Assembly (NCBI GenBank): GCA_947630315.1
Contig: CANRHA010000012.1
Coordinates: 1-16,231 of the forward strand
Reading direction: 5' to 3'
From: an uncultured Clostridia bacterium
GTDB lineage: Bacteria > Bacillota > Clostridia > Oscillospirales > Ruminococcaceae
Length of the DNA: 16,231 nt
In this document: positions 7,759-15,739 of the stretch, one piece after another
Layout of the letters: each line of letters opens with the position of its first letter
Position numbering within the stretch: position 1 is the stretch's first letter
The notes under the pieces: model-generated
Seen by the model: only the letters and a program-made list of their open reading frames with translations
Databases searched by the model: none
What the model was told of the DNA's origin: nothing
Translations under genes and position numbers: made by a program

Positions 7759-8900
7759 TTTTCATCCTCCAATATCTCGGAAACGACTTTTTCAAGGTCA
7801 ACGCTGTCATAGAATTTATAACAGTTTTTGCTCATTTCGTCGTGATTTCTGTCGACTTCTTCGATTGCCTTAATTATTGATGCTTCGTTGTTCAAATCGC
7901 AACAACGACCGATATTCCACTGTTCAAATGGGAGCTTAAGGCCGAGAACATCCGAACCTACCATTGGAACGCCGAATCCTGCATATTCCCAGATTTTGTT
8001 GGGAGCGCAGTAGAGCGCGTTTAACTCGGATAGCTCCCCATTATTTCCTGGCATGTATGGCAGCAATCCAATATATGCATATTTCACTACGCACAAATGC
8101 TTGGGCGGATCAAAAGAGCCTAAATAAACTGCTCTGTGTTCATTTATCAGTCTATTCAATACTCGTTCTCCATTTCCAAACGTTTTTCCCACTATATACA
8201 TTCTATATTCGTCTGAATCAGAAATGACCTTTGCAAATTCTTCAAAACTTCTATCATCGTGAAGTCCTCCTAAATATAAGATAATTTTTTTCTTTTCTGC
8301 TTTCATCTTATCTATTGCTTCACTTAATTCAGGGATAATATCACTTATATCTAAACTATAAGGTTTATTCGGTAATATATGCGGTGTTTGTGAGAGCTCC
8401 CACCAAATTTTCTGAATATATGCGCGATTAATCTCGGGAACAACAGTTCTCCATGCATTTTTTGCATATTTTGCTATTGGAAAACGAAATTTGGTATGAT
8501 ACATATAACCATACTTAGTGAGTTCCATAAGTTGAAGCACATGTTTATATTTTAAAACTTCTCCCTTTAATTCTCGTATCGACTGCATAGAAGTAGTCCA
8601 AAGAATATCCGACTTTTCCATGCAATTTCGCAGAAATCTTAAGACATCTTTATGAAGCATTAATCGACTACAAATTTTTTTTAAAAATGATTTCCCTCTG
8701 TAAATTGAAAGCTCATATCCTTCATAGCGTTCACTCTCAAGAATGTTCATCGGCATTTTAGATAAATTACCGCCAATAAGTTTCACATAGTATCCCAAAT
8801 CTAACAATATTTTTACTAAAGTTTCAACAGGTGGACAGCAATTAACATCATCGGCATGTACCACTGTGATTGTTTTCATTATTTGATTGTTTTTATTCAT
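7755..8900 (-). CDS. GT4-like (GT-B fold) glycosyltransferase
   Basis: A 381-residue cytosolic or membrane-associated protein. The N-terminal half begins KTITVVHADDVNCCPPVETL, a first Rossmann strand and acceptor-side helix. The C-terminal half has KIILYLGGLHDDRSFEEFAK, YRMYIVGKTFGN and the donor-binding block APNKIWEYAGFGVPMVGSD, as in GT4 family members. It would transfer a sugar from a nucleotide donor to the lipid-linked repeat unit. The classical E-x7-E is replaced by an NKIWEY version, seen in some capsule GTs. ATG 8898-8900 is preferred over the in-frame ATG seven codons later because GAGG/GAGAAG sequences lie immediately upstream of the first. Its stop overlaps the TTG start of the epimerase. 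Sequence is AT-rich. Donor and linkage cannot be inferred. Confidence 0.8.
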   Translation of the reverse strand: MNKNNQIMKTITVVHADDVNCCPPVETLVKILLDLGYYVKLIGGNLSKMPMNILESERYEGYELSIYRGKSFLKKICSRLMLHKDVLRFLRNCMEKSDILWTTSMQSIRELKGEVLKYKHVLQLMELTKYGYMYHTKFRFPIAKYAKNAWRTVVPEINRAYIQKIWWELSQTPHILPNKPYSLDISDIIPELSEAIDKMKAEKKKIILYLGGLHDDRSFEEFAKVISDSDEYRMYIVGKTFGNGERVLNRLINEHRAVYLGSFDPPKHLCVVKYAYIGLLPYMPGNNGELSELNALYCAPNKIWEYAGFGVPMVGSDVLGLKLPFEQWNIGRCCDLNNEASIIKAIEEVDRNHDEMSKNCYKFYDSVDLEKVVSEILEDEN

Positions 8901-8958
8901 CTTCTCAACCTCTCATATGACTATTCAAATTGACAATTATTAACAAGATGTTTAGCAT

Positions 8959-10149
8959 TTAACACTGGGCTTCTTCTTTACTTTTTCCAACCAAATATAA
9001 AATTGGTATTATAATATATACCAAGCTTCCCCAATAGCTGCCGCATCCAAAGCCCAAGCCTGAAGCCGCCCAAACAGCGAACAAAAAAATCGAAGCTGAT
9101 TTAACCGATATATTCTTTGTCGGCCATATAATTTTAAAGAAAAGTTTATATATAAATATTGAATATAAAGCACTTCCCAACAGTCCTGTCTGCCCGATAA
9201 TTTGCGGATAATAGCTATCCATCAAAAAAGAAGTATTCCCTACAGACATTCCCCACCTTTTTGAAAATCCATAGTTGTAATATAATTTAGAATATTGAGA
9301 AGCTGCAAGTGAGGAGCCATATGATGCAAACCCCGAACCGATAGGTAAACAACTCCATGCTGTAACAAACGAATAATACAATAGTAAATAACGCGGGGCG
9401 TTTGTATTCAATAGATAACCTGAAATTTCATTTCGACCGACCCATAAACATATCGGAACAATTATCAGCAAATAGTACCAATGAAACCTTTTCTTTTTTT
9501 CAAAAAACAAATATACTGCAGCATATAACGCAATCGCCAGCATTCCAAGGCCAGATTTAGCACATATTATCACTATCGAGCTTAATATATAATAAAGCAG
9601 TCTATTATTTTGCGGATCACTTACTATTACAGCCATACAAAGTATAACAGTCATAGAAACAGTGCCTGTAAAACCAGAGTAAAATACAAATTCTAAATTT
9701 CCATTAAGCATTCTTGAAAATATGCTTTTAAAGAAAAATGAAAGGGCACTAAATGCAGATAATAAAATGATAGCCGCTTTTGATACTTTAGACGTTACTC
9801 TATATATGTGCTTTGCCTGAGCTGGGCTAATAGTAGTTGTGATATACATCAGCAAGATATAAGGCTTTAGAAACATAAAGGCATCGGTAAGAGCTAATGT
9901 GAAGTTCGGCTGAATATCAAATATAAGATTCCCCATCAATCCAATTGGTATGAGCAGCACAATGAAAATATAAAATTTAAATACCTTTTTACCTCTAATC
10001 ACGTTAACAACAAGCAATGCCACAATAAAAGCACAAAAAATATCATCCGCATAAACCAGCAAAGGAGGCAAAATCGTATTAAACAGCGAAACAAAGAGCA
10101 TCAATTCAATTCCAAATATCATAAGGTATGAATTAAATTTACCTCTCAT
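8959..10149 (-). CDS. wzy: Wzy-like O-antigen/capsule polymerase
   Basis: A 396-residue integral membrane protein with about ten or eleven predicted helices and almost no long soluble segment apart from a loop near residues 245-310. Wzy proteins link flipped repeat units on the outer face of the membrane; sequences diverge strongly, so topology and context carry the call. That loop has APRYLLLYYSFVTAW then LPIGSGFASYGSSLAASQYS (251-286), the 'P.G.G...yGs' pattern common in the large outer loop of Wzy/O-antigen-ligase relatives, and LYYNYGFSKRWG after it. A GAGGAG ribosome binding site supports ATG 10147-10149. The gene is among the most AT-rich in the window (9121-9180 has 14 G/C of 60). The window contains one such protein and one flippase, as expected. 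An O-antigen ligase is the alternative, less likely in a Gram-positive. Confidence 0.82.
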   Translation of the reverse strand: MRGKFNSYLMIFGIELMLFVSLFNTILPPLLVYADDIFCAFIVALLVVNVIRGKKVFKFYIFIVLLIPIGLMGNLIFDIQPNFTLALTDAFMFLKPYILLMYITTTISPAQAKHIYRVTSKVSKAAIILLSAFSALSFFFKSIFSRMLNGNLEFVFYSGFTGTVSMTVILCMAVIVSDPQNNRLLYYILSSIVIICAKSGLGMLAIALYAAVYLFFEKKKRFHWYYLLIIVPICLWVGRNEISGYLLNTNAPRYLLLYYSFVTAWSCLPIGSGFASYGSSLAASQYSKLYYNYGFSKRWGMSVGNTSFLMDSYYPQIIGQTGLLGSALYSIFIYKLFFKIIWPTKNISVKSASIFLFAVWAASGLGFGCGSYWGSLVYIIIPILYLVGKSKEEAQC

Positions 10150-10307
10150 ATATTGTTCTCCTCAAAACTTCTATCATGAATTCTTTTTCCATACCTATGC
10201 ACCTTTTGTCATCTCGCTTTATTCTACTTTTTACTATTTATAAATCCTGGTAATAAGTTTGAATAATGTAAAATTGAATAAATTTGCAAAAATGTTTTGC
10301 CTATAAA
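10150..10307. other. AT-rich 158-base gap between polymerase and glycosyltransferase genes
   Basis: No open frame of useful size is present. The minus-strand end carries the GAGGAG site of the polymerase gene. Next to the upstream gene's stop lies a perfect inverted repeat GCAAAA-ATG-TTTTGC (10286-10300), without a following T run, so not a standard terminator. AT-rich hexamers resembling -35/-10 boxes occur (for example TTCAAT and TATTAC 17 bases apart on the minus strand) but are too weak to call in such AT-rich DNA. Confidence 0.4.
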
Positions 10308-11318
10308 TTATATTGCGTCTGCCACGGCAGCTCCCAAACTGTATCTGGAATAATTATCTAAAAAACTGCGTCGAGCATTATCTTCGATATAATCATATTT
10401 TCCGTCAACAATATCATTAACAATATTGTGCAGGCACTCAGTGTCTTTCTTAACTGTAAGCCCATTTCCCCCATTTTTGATATACATTTCCGCCAGAGTG
10501 CTGGGCTCTGTCACCAAAACAATCTTTTTTAGCGACAATCCACTCAACAGCACGGTATCTCCGGAACAAATTCGTCCGTCATCAATGGGAATAATGAGCG
10601 CTTTACAATTTACTAACCATGGATACTGCATTTCGCCCGATATTGTTCTCTTAATACAAATATTTGGGTTATTAGTATCGCCTTCATAAGTGTCTGAAAT
10701 AATTACAAGCGGATATTGAATATCCTTCCAGGCGCGGATCAGGAAATCAAAATCCCTGTTGGAACGTCCAAGCGCCAGCATATAACCATTTGTTGTATAG
10801 CCCGCCGGGGCGTCGAGTCCGCAGTATTTCTCATACGAATCGTCGATGCCGAAAGCAGTCACAATAATTCTTTCCTTCGGAAAATGAAACTCTCGAGAGA
10901 TTATTTCAGCATATTGGTTTGACAGAACATGAATATAATCAACATATGGCCCACTCAGGCATTTTCCCATAAACCAGCAGTAAAGCTTTTTAAATTTCTT
11001 CTTTTCTTTATAAGTAAAATTGAACGCCACCACCTTATTTCTCTTCTTAATATGAAATAGATTGCTGTAAAAACCGAAAATCAGGGCATAAAACTGCTGC
11101 CAGCACACGATTTCCTCATACCTGTTCCGATGCAGGAAGTATTGGAGCGTCACACCAAAGTAGTTAGCGTATCGTTTCAATTCGCTGAGAGCGCCCGTCC
11201 TGCCGAAGTTGGCCGGGTGGGATTTGATGACATATTGACGCCCATTTTTACTTAAGCCATCTTTTAGTGTCTCTATTTCTTCTTTTTTGCAATCAGCAAT
11301 GATTATATTCTCTTTCAT
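10308..11318 (-). CDS. Divergent GT-B glycosyltransferase
   Basis: A 336-residue protein without membrane segments. Its C-terminal half follows the GT4 pattern: GYMLALGRSNRDFDFLIRAW (donor-domain first strand and helix), PLVIISDTYEGD, CKALIIPIDDGRICSGD, then LSGLSLKKIVLVTEPSTLAEM and a closing NGLTVKKDTE block. The usual E-x7-E donor motif is not intact: the position is DDGRICSGDTVLLSGLSLKK, lacking the second glutamate. The N-terminal half has SHPANFGRTGALSELKRY and a lysine-rich basic stretch near 110 that could bind membrane lipid. ATG 11316-11318 lies inside the end of the preceding glycosyltransferase gene (26-base overlap, different frame), so translation is probably coupled; the only upstream Shine-Dalgarno-like bases are weak. 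A role in repeat-unit assembly is inferred from the operon. A processed start further downstream cannot be excluded. Confidence 0.72.
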   Translation of the reverse strand: MKENIIIADCKKEEIETLKDGLSKNGRQYVIKSHPANFGRTGALSELKRYANYFGVTLQYFLHRNRYEEIVCWQQFYALIFGFYSNLFHIKKRNKVVAFNFTYKEKKKFKKLYCWFMGKCLSGPYVDYIHVLSNQYAEIISREFHFPKERIIVTAFGIDDSYEKYCGLDAPAGYTTNGYMLALGRSNRDFDFLIRAWKDIQYPLVIISDTYEGDTNNPNICIKRTISGEMQYPWLVNCKALIIPIDDGRICSGDTVLLSGLSLKKIVLVTEPSTLAEMYIKNGGNGLTVKKDTECLHNIVNDIVDGKYDYIEDNARRSFLDNYSRYSLGAAVADAI

Positions 11319-12531
11319 AATTCCACATACCTTTGTCGTATATTTTAATAAGCTTCTTCGAATATACTTCTAAATTGTCAAATCCAGCATTTCCACAGCT
11401 TTTGCTGTACTTCTCTACTATGGCTTTATTTCCCCACAGCTTTTGTATGCTCGCTTTCAACGCCTTCGCATTTCCGCTTTCAAACAGTTCCCCCGTCTTG
11501 TCCTCTTGAATCAGCTCCGGTATTCCTCCGATATCCGCACCTAAAACAGGCGTCCCATACATCTGTGATTCCATCACGGAAAACGGACAATTTTCATACC
11601 ACTCGGAGGGATACACGCTGAATCTTGCTTCACGTATAAGCTTTTCAAGCGCTTCTCCCGTTTGAAAGCCTACATTTTTTATATTCGGAACATTTTTGAT
11701 CTCGTCTTCAAGCGGTCCGGAACCTGCAAAAATAAACTGAATATCCGGCAGTGACGCTGCCGCTTTAATAAGAGTTTTTATGCCTTTTTCCTGAGAATAC
11801 CGTCCGAAATAAAGAACGTAATCCTTTTTCTCAACCTCTTTTTCTTCCGGCTTTTCTATGAAATTATGCAGCGCGACCGTTTTCTCGGCTAATACCGGAT
11901 TTCTATCAAGCTTTGTTTTCAGAAAATTAGAACAACAAATTATTGTATCAATATATTTATAAACGCTTTTCCATTTCCAGAAATAAGCTTCTGCCGCACC
12001 AACTGCGCTCTTTGCTGTACTTCCATGGATGCATTTTCCTTTAATGCAGTTTAAAAAATTTCCGTCAAGGCACTTTTCACAAATCTCGTGTGTATTCGGG
12101 TTAAGACACATATGGTTCGGGCACACAAGCTGATAATCATGCGCCGTATATACGATTTTGCACTTTCTGCCCGTCTGCTTGCGCCACTTGACGATTTCGA
12201 GGATGATGCTGGGCGTCAACTGATAATTGAAATTGTTCAAGTGGCATACGTCTGGCTGGAAATCATCAAGAACAAGATGAATCTTTTTGCGAGCCTCTGA
12301 TGAATAAATGGTCTTTAATGGATATGTAAGTTTGGAAAACTTAGAGCCGCCGTGAAAGTCCATATCAGTCGTATAAGCGTTTACCCGATTCCCGACACAG
12401 CGCCCCTCGTGCTCCATTCCGAAGTATTCAACCTGATGACCGATGCTGGCAAGATAATTCCCGAGCTTGAACATATATGTTTCCGACCCGCCGTTGGGAT
12501 ACAGGAATTTGTTGATCATCAAGATTTTCAT
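11293..12531 (-). CDS. GT4 family glycosyltransferase with cysteine-rich insert
   Basis: A 412-residue retaining-type glycosyltransferase of the GT-B fold. The N-terminal domain starts MKILMINKFLYPNGGSETYM, the GT4 acceptor-domain opening with the GG(S/A)E loop. The donor domain has DYVLYFGRYSQEKGIKTLI, IQFIFAGSGPL and SEWYENCPFSVMESQMYG with an intact E-x7-E (E-NCPFSVM-E), followed by GTPVLGADIGGIPELI. Between YTAHDYQLV (128-136) and about residue 170 six cysteines (137, 142, 151, 154, 162, 167) form a compact cluster found in a subgroup of GT4 enzymes and possibly binding metal. AGGAGAG about 9 bases upstream supports ATG 12529-12531. It follows the radical SAM gene by 56 bases and overlaps the next glycosyltransferase. 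Likely adds one sugar of the repeat unit from a nucleotide-sugar donor; the donor is unknown. Confidence 0.9.
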   Translation of the reverse strand: MKILMINKFLYPNGGSETYMFKLGNYLASIGHQVEYFGMEHEGRCVGNRVNAYTTDMDFHGGSKFSKLTYPLKTIYSSEARKKIHLVLDDFQPDVCHLNNFNYQLTPSIILEIVKWRKQTGRKCKIVYTAHDYQLVCPNHMCLNPNTHEICEKCLDGNFLNCIKGKCIHGSTAKSAVGAAEAYFWKWKSVYKYIDTIICCSNFLKTKLDRNPVLAEKTVALHNFIEKPEEKEVEKKDYVLYFGRYSQEKGIKTLIKAAASLPDIQFIFAGSGPLEDEIKNVPNIKNVGFQTGEALEKLIREARFSVYPSEWYENCPFSVMESQMYGTPVLGADIGGIPELIQEDKTGELFESGNAKALKASIQKLWGNKAIVEKYSKSCGNAGFDNLEVYSKKLIKIYDKGMWNYEREYNHC

Positions 12532-12587
12532 TGCCGTTTCTCTCCTACCAATAACTTTATCTGCTGAAATATAATTTTATCTTTTGG

Positions 12588-13763
12588 TTATTTCCCCATC
12601 TGCCTTTTGATATCCGCTTCGACAATTTCTTCTCCCGTCTTATCTTTCAGTTGCTCCTGACTTGCGGCGCTCAAACCGTTGTTGATTTCCACGCACAAAT
12701 CGCAGGTTGAGCACTTGTCCAGCTCTTCTTTGGTGACCTTTCCGTCCCGGTAATCGCAGCAGATCTTATTCTCATACATACTGTACGGCTTACTCGTGAA
12801 CAGACTTTTTACCTTGTGCATTAAAACCCACCACGCCGGCTTCCAAATGTATTTGTGCATCGCCGGGCTGACCGAACCAATCATCCAGCACTGCCGGTCG
12901 CAGTGGCGCACCTTCGCGCGCACCCTTTCCGCCTCCGGGCTGTTCCAGAGTTCGTCCCAGGTTTGCGTGTTTAGGTTGCCCATTACTTCCTTATCCTTCG
13001 TCCCATTGCATGGCATTACGTCGCCATAAGGGTCGATGAAGAAGGTGTCGAAGCTCATGTCGCAGGGCAAAAGCCGCGGCTGTCCATAAATATAGTTAAT
13101 TAGTCCGTGGTTGAAATATGCCCTGAACCACTTCTTTGGGCTGCTGCTTTTCAGGAGTTTGTTGACAAGATTTTCAAAGTTCTGCGCCACCATCGGGCGG
13201 TCGTGGATTATGTTCTTCGCCTCCACGAAATAGAAACTGTTGTGCAGCGAGGCAGTGGCGAACTCCATTCCCATTTCGTCGGAAATATCGTACAGCGGCA
13301 CAAGGTCGTGGGCGTTCTTGTCCTGCACCGTCATGCCGAAGCCCACGTCTTTCATGCCCATTTCACGCAACTTTTTCAGCGTCTGGTAACCACGTTGATA
13401 GCCATTATCTAAGCCTCGTATCTCGTTGTTGGTCTGCTCAAGACCTTCGATTGAGATGCGGATACCGATCTGCGGAAATTCTTTGGCAAGATCCACAATG
13501 CGGCCGGTGAAGTAGCCGTTGGTGGAAATGACAATGCGGTCGGACTTTTTGTAGAGCTCGCGCACGATGTCCTTAAGATCGGTGCGGATAAACGGCTCAC
13601 CACCGGTGATATTTGTGAAATACATCGGGGGCAACTTGCGGATTGTCTCGATGCTGATCTCTTCATCCGGCTTCGACGGTGCCTTATATCTATTGCACAT
13701 CGTACACCGCGCGTTGCAACGGTAGGTCACAATAACCGTGCCGTTCAGTTTCTTTTCCGACAT
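12588..13763 (-). CDS. Radical SAM/SPASM domain protein
   Basis: A 391-residue iron-sulfur enzyme. Residues 16-23 give C-x3-C-x2-C (CNARCTMC) for the SAM-binding 4Fe-4S cluster, GGEP is at 54-57 and ISTNGYF follows, all core radical SAM signs. The C-terminal half is cysteine-rich: LLPCDMSFD, DVMPCNGTKD, VRHCDRQCW and later NKICCDYRDG with DKCSTCDLC, fitting a SPASM-type region for auxiliary clusters. The frame extends up to TTG 13820, but GGAGG (13773-13777) lies inside that extension, 9 bases before ATG 13761-13763 and only 3 before ATG 13767-13769, so I take the start at 13763. Family members modify peptides or sugars and alcohols; here oxidation, epimerisation or deoxygenation of a sugar or lipid-linked intermediate is plausible but unproven. 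The gene lies between glycosyltransferases and is GC-rich (12901-12960 has 41 G/C of 60). Confidence 0.87.
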   Translation of the reverse strand: MSEKKLNGTVIVTYRCNARCTMCNRYKAPSKPDEEISIETIRKLPPMYFTNITGGEPFIRTDLKDIVRELYKKSDRIVISTNGYFTGRIVDLAKEFPQIGIRISIEGLEQTNNEIRGLDNGYQRGYQTLKKLREMGMKDVGFGMTVQDKNAHDLVPLYDISDEMGMEFATASLHNSFYFVEAKNIIHDRPMVAQNFENLVNKLLKSSSPKKWFRAYFNHGLINYIYGQPRLLPCDMSFDTFFIDPYGDVMPCNGTKDKEVMGNLNTQTWDELWNSPEAERVRAKVRHCDRQCWMIGSVSPAMHKYIWKPAWWVLMHKVKSLFTSKPYSMYENKICCDYRDGKVTKEELDKCSTCDLCVEINNGLSAASQEQLKDKTGEEIVEADIKRQMGK

Positions 13764-13772
13764 GTTCATAGT

Positions 13773-13777
13773 CCTCC
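13773..13777 (-). promoter_or_regulatory. Ribosome binding site fixing the radical SAM gene start
   Basis: GGAGG on the minus strand, 9 bases before ATG 13761-13763 and 3 bases before ATG 13767-13769. It lies inside the longer TTG-started frame and argues against that longer start. Confidence 0.7.
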
Positions 13778-13835
13778 ATACTTTTTTCTTACTAACGGCA
13801 TATATCCAAAGCGAATCCAACTTCGTATTTCATGC

Positions 13836-14972
13836 TTATCCTCTATAGACCCCTAAGGTCTTCTCAACCACATCATCCCAGTTATACTTCTCAAGTATGT
13901 AATCAGCCGCAGATTCCTTATACTCTGCAACTGTCTTGATGTCATCTATCAAGCCTTGCAGCTTATCTCTTAAATCATCAACATCGCCCTTTTTGAACGC
14001 GACTGCCTTATCCCCAACCACCTCCGTACACTCGTCAATATCGCTTGTCAGACAACAGTTACCGTAACTCATCGCTTCAAGCAAACTAAGCGGCATGCCC
14101 TCCAAATCACTTGGCAGGCAGTAAATATAAGCGTTGCTGTAAAGCTCGTGTTTCATTCTGCCTTGGACAAAACCGGTAAAAATCACCCTGTCTTCGCCCT
14201 TTGCCAACGCTTTAAGCTCGTCCATATAACCGTTCGTGTCGGAGCTTCCGCCCGCTATAACAAGCCTTTTATCAGTCTTAACGCCCTTAAACGCTTTAAT
14301 TAAATAGTATATTCCTTTTTCGGGCACGATTCTGCCAAGATAAAGAATGTAGCTGTCCTTTTCAAGGCCCCATTTTTCCTTTATTATTTCAGCATCCCGC
14401 AACGCCGGACGATTAACTCCGTTAGGAATATAAACCGTGTCGCGGCCGTATTTTTCTTTGAAATAGTTTTGCACGCCGATGCTCAAAACAATTATTTCGT
14501 CGGCGTATTTCACGGCGTTTTTCTCGCCTTGCATTATGTACCAACTGGCGAAGCGCCCCCATTTTGCACGCTGATGATCAAGCCCATGGACGGTCACGAT
14601 GACCCGTTTTCCAAATATTTTCGGCAACCGGCACATAAATGCCGGACCCTCAGCGTGAAAATGCACTACGTCGAATTTTCCGAATGCAGAACAAACCGCC
14701 GCCGAGAACGAAGACGTCATCGCGGCAAGCCCTTTTCTATTGATGGTAAAGACATTTTTCAGGCGAACGCCGTGATATTCTTTTGGCTTTTCACCGTCGT
14801 GCTCTTTTCCACTGACGTGGTGCCCGCGGCGGTTGTAGCAAGTCACCTCGTGACCGAGGCGAACCATTCGGGTGCTAAGCTCTTCGACAACAACCTCTAT
14901 CCCGCCCTCGCGCGAGGGGATACGTTTATGACCGAGCATCGCAATCCGCAGCCTATTTTCCGGTGCTTTCAT
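13836..14972 (-). CDS. GT4 family glycosyltransferase, possibly a rhamnosyltransferase
   Basis: A 378-residue GT-B glycosyltransferase. The opening RIAMLGHKRIPSREGGIEVV resembles the 'GtrGIPa.yGG.E' N-terminus of the Cps2T-like (DUF1972) rhamnosyltransferases that often add the second sugar after the initiating transferase. The donor domain has SYILYLGRIVPEKGIYYLIK, KRLVIAGGSSDT, RVIFTGFVQG and SDLEGMPLSLLEAMSYGNCC with intact E-x7-E. A VHGLDHQRAKWGRFASWY segment lies in the middle. The frame reaches TTG 14978, but ATG 14970-14972 overlaps the TGA of the sugar transferase as TGATG and is preceded at about 8 bases by AAAGGCGGG, so it is the better start and implies coupled translation. Position directly after the initiating enzyme fits a second-sugar role; rhamnose as donor is inference, since no dTDP-rhamnose genes are in the window. 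Confidence 0.88.
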   Translation of the reverse strand: MKAPENRLRIAMLGHKRIPSREGGIEVVVEELSTRMVRLGHEVTCYNRRGHHVSGKEHDGEKPKEYHGVRLKNVFTINRKGLAAMTSSFSAAVCSAFGKFDVVHFHAEGPAFMCRLPKIFGKRVIVTVHGLDHQRAKWGRFASWYIMQGEKNAVKYADEIIVLSIGVQNYFKEKYGRDTVYIPNGVNRPALRDAEIIKEKWGLEKDSYILYLGRIVPEKGIYYLIKAFKGVKTDKRLVIAGGSSDTNGYMDELKALAKGEDRVIFTGFVQGRMKHELYSNAYIYCLPSDLEGMPLSLLEAMSYGNCCLTSDIDECTEVVGDKAVAFKKGDVDDLRDKLQGLIDDIKTVAEYKESAADYILEKYNWDDVVEKTLGVYRG

Positions 14973-15721
14973 CAGCAATTCCCGCCTTTGAAAATGCTTT
15001 TTATTGTCGCAAATATAATCTTTAAATCCGTCCTAACTCCGCGTTCCCTTATGTACCTATAGTCGAGTTCGAGCTGCTCCTCATCGCTCATCTTCGTCGT
15101 GTCCTCAAGCTGCCAGTAGCAGCTCAAGCCCGGCTTGACCTGCAATCTATCATCAGGTAATTGTGCTTGCTCACTCGGGATAAACGGCCTCGGCCCGACT
15201 ATCGTCATACTCCCCGTAAGCAAATTCAGCACCTGCGCGGTTTCGTCAAGGCTTGTCCTACGCAGAAATCTCCCGACTTTCGTGACTCTCGGGTCGTTCT
15301 CAATCTTAAAATGCACGGATTTATACTCGTTTTGCTCGGTCAGGTTGACCTTGATTTTCTCCGCATCTTTTCTCATCGTCCTCAGCTTGACCATTTTAAA
15401 GACTCGCCCGTTGAACCCGACTCGCTCCTGCACAAAGAACGGATTTCCCGGGTCGTCGATCACGATCGCGAGGATCATAATAAGGTAAACTGGCAGCCCA
15501 ACCGTCAGGCAAATCAGCGCAACAACGATGTCAAACGCCCTTTTTACGAAGTCGTAAAGCGGTTTTGGCTTGACTTCAATCCGCTCTCTCGTCGGGGCAG
15601 CCGCGACAATTTCGGTTTTATGTACTTTAATCGGGGTGACAACGTCGCTGTAATTCTCGCCCAACCCGACGTCTTTTTCAATCGTCGCGACGTTTCCCTC
15701 TCTCATTTCCGGCTCCGCCAT
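14972..15721 (-). CDS. Initiating sugar transferase (polyisoprenyl-phosphate hexose-1-phosphate transferase)
   Basis: A 249-residue monotopic phosphoglycosyl transferase of the PglC/WbaP catalytic-domain type that moves a sugar-1-phosphate from a UDP-sugar to undecaprenyl phosphate, the first committed step. Residues 1-50 are a polar cytosolic extension. YDFVKRAFDIVVALI begins the re-entrant membrane helix (about 56-90). Then come NPFFVQERVG (93-102), KLRTM (112-116), the catalytic Asp-Glu pair in SLDETAQ (159-160), NLLTGSMTIVGPRPF (166-180) and KPGLSCYWQ (196-204). The four extra N-terminal helices of full-length WbaP are absent, as in small PglC-like enzymes. AAGGAG (15730-15735) is 8 bases before ATG 15719-15721, inside the short gap after the HA-repeat gene, so both are probably one transcript. 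The sugar (galactose, glucose or an N-acetyl or bacillosamine-type sugar) cannot be told. Confidence 0.94.
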   Translation of the reverse strand: MAEPEMREGNVATIEKDVGLGENYSDVVTPIKVHKTEIVAAAPTRERIEVKPKPLYDFVKRAFDIVVALICLTVGLPVYLIMILAIVIDDPGNPFFVQERVGFNGRVFKMVKLRTMRKDAEKIKVNLTEQNEYKSVHFKIENDPRVTKVGRFLRRTSLDETAQVLNLLTGSMTIVGPRPFIPSEQAQLPDDRLQVKPGLSCYWQLEDTTKMSDEEQLELDYRYIRERGVRTDLKIIFATIKSIFKGGNC

Positions 15722-15739
15722 TTCCTTAGCTCCTTAATT

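Noticed and set aside
10286..10300. Perfect inverted repeat GCAAAA-ATG-TTTTGC after a glycosyltransferase stop codon
   Set aside because: Stem is AT-rich and short and is not followed by a T run, so it is not a credible terminator; operator function cannot be argued from one copy.
13764..13820. N-terminal extension of the radical SAM protein from a TTG codon
   Set aside because: A GGAGG site lies inside it at good distance from ATG 13763, and the extension has no family similarity.
13792..13833. Thirteen-codon frame (MKYEVGFALDICR) in the gap before the radical SAM gene, as a leader peptide or peptide substrate
   Set aside because: Only a weak ribosome-binding-like sequence, no core-peptide features, and no evidence of conservation.
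14469..15062. Open frame of about 200 codons on the + strand opposite the GT4 and sugar transferase genes
   Set aside because: Antisense to motif-bearing genes and without protein-like features.
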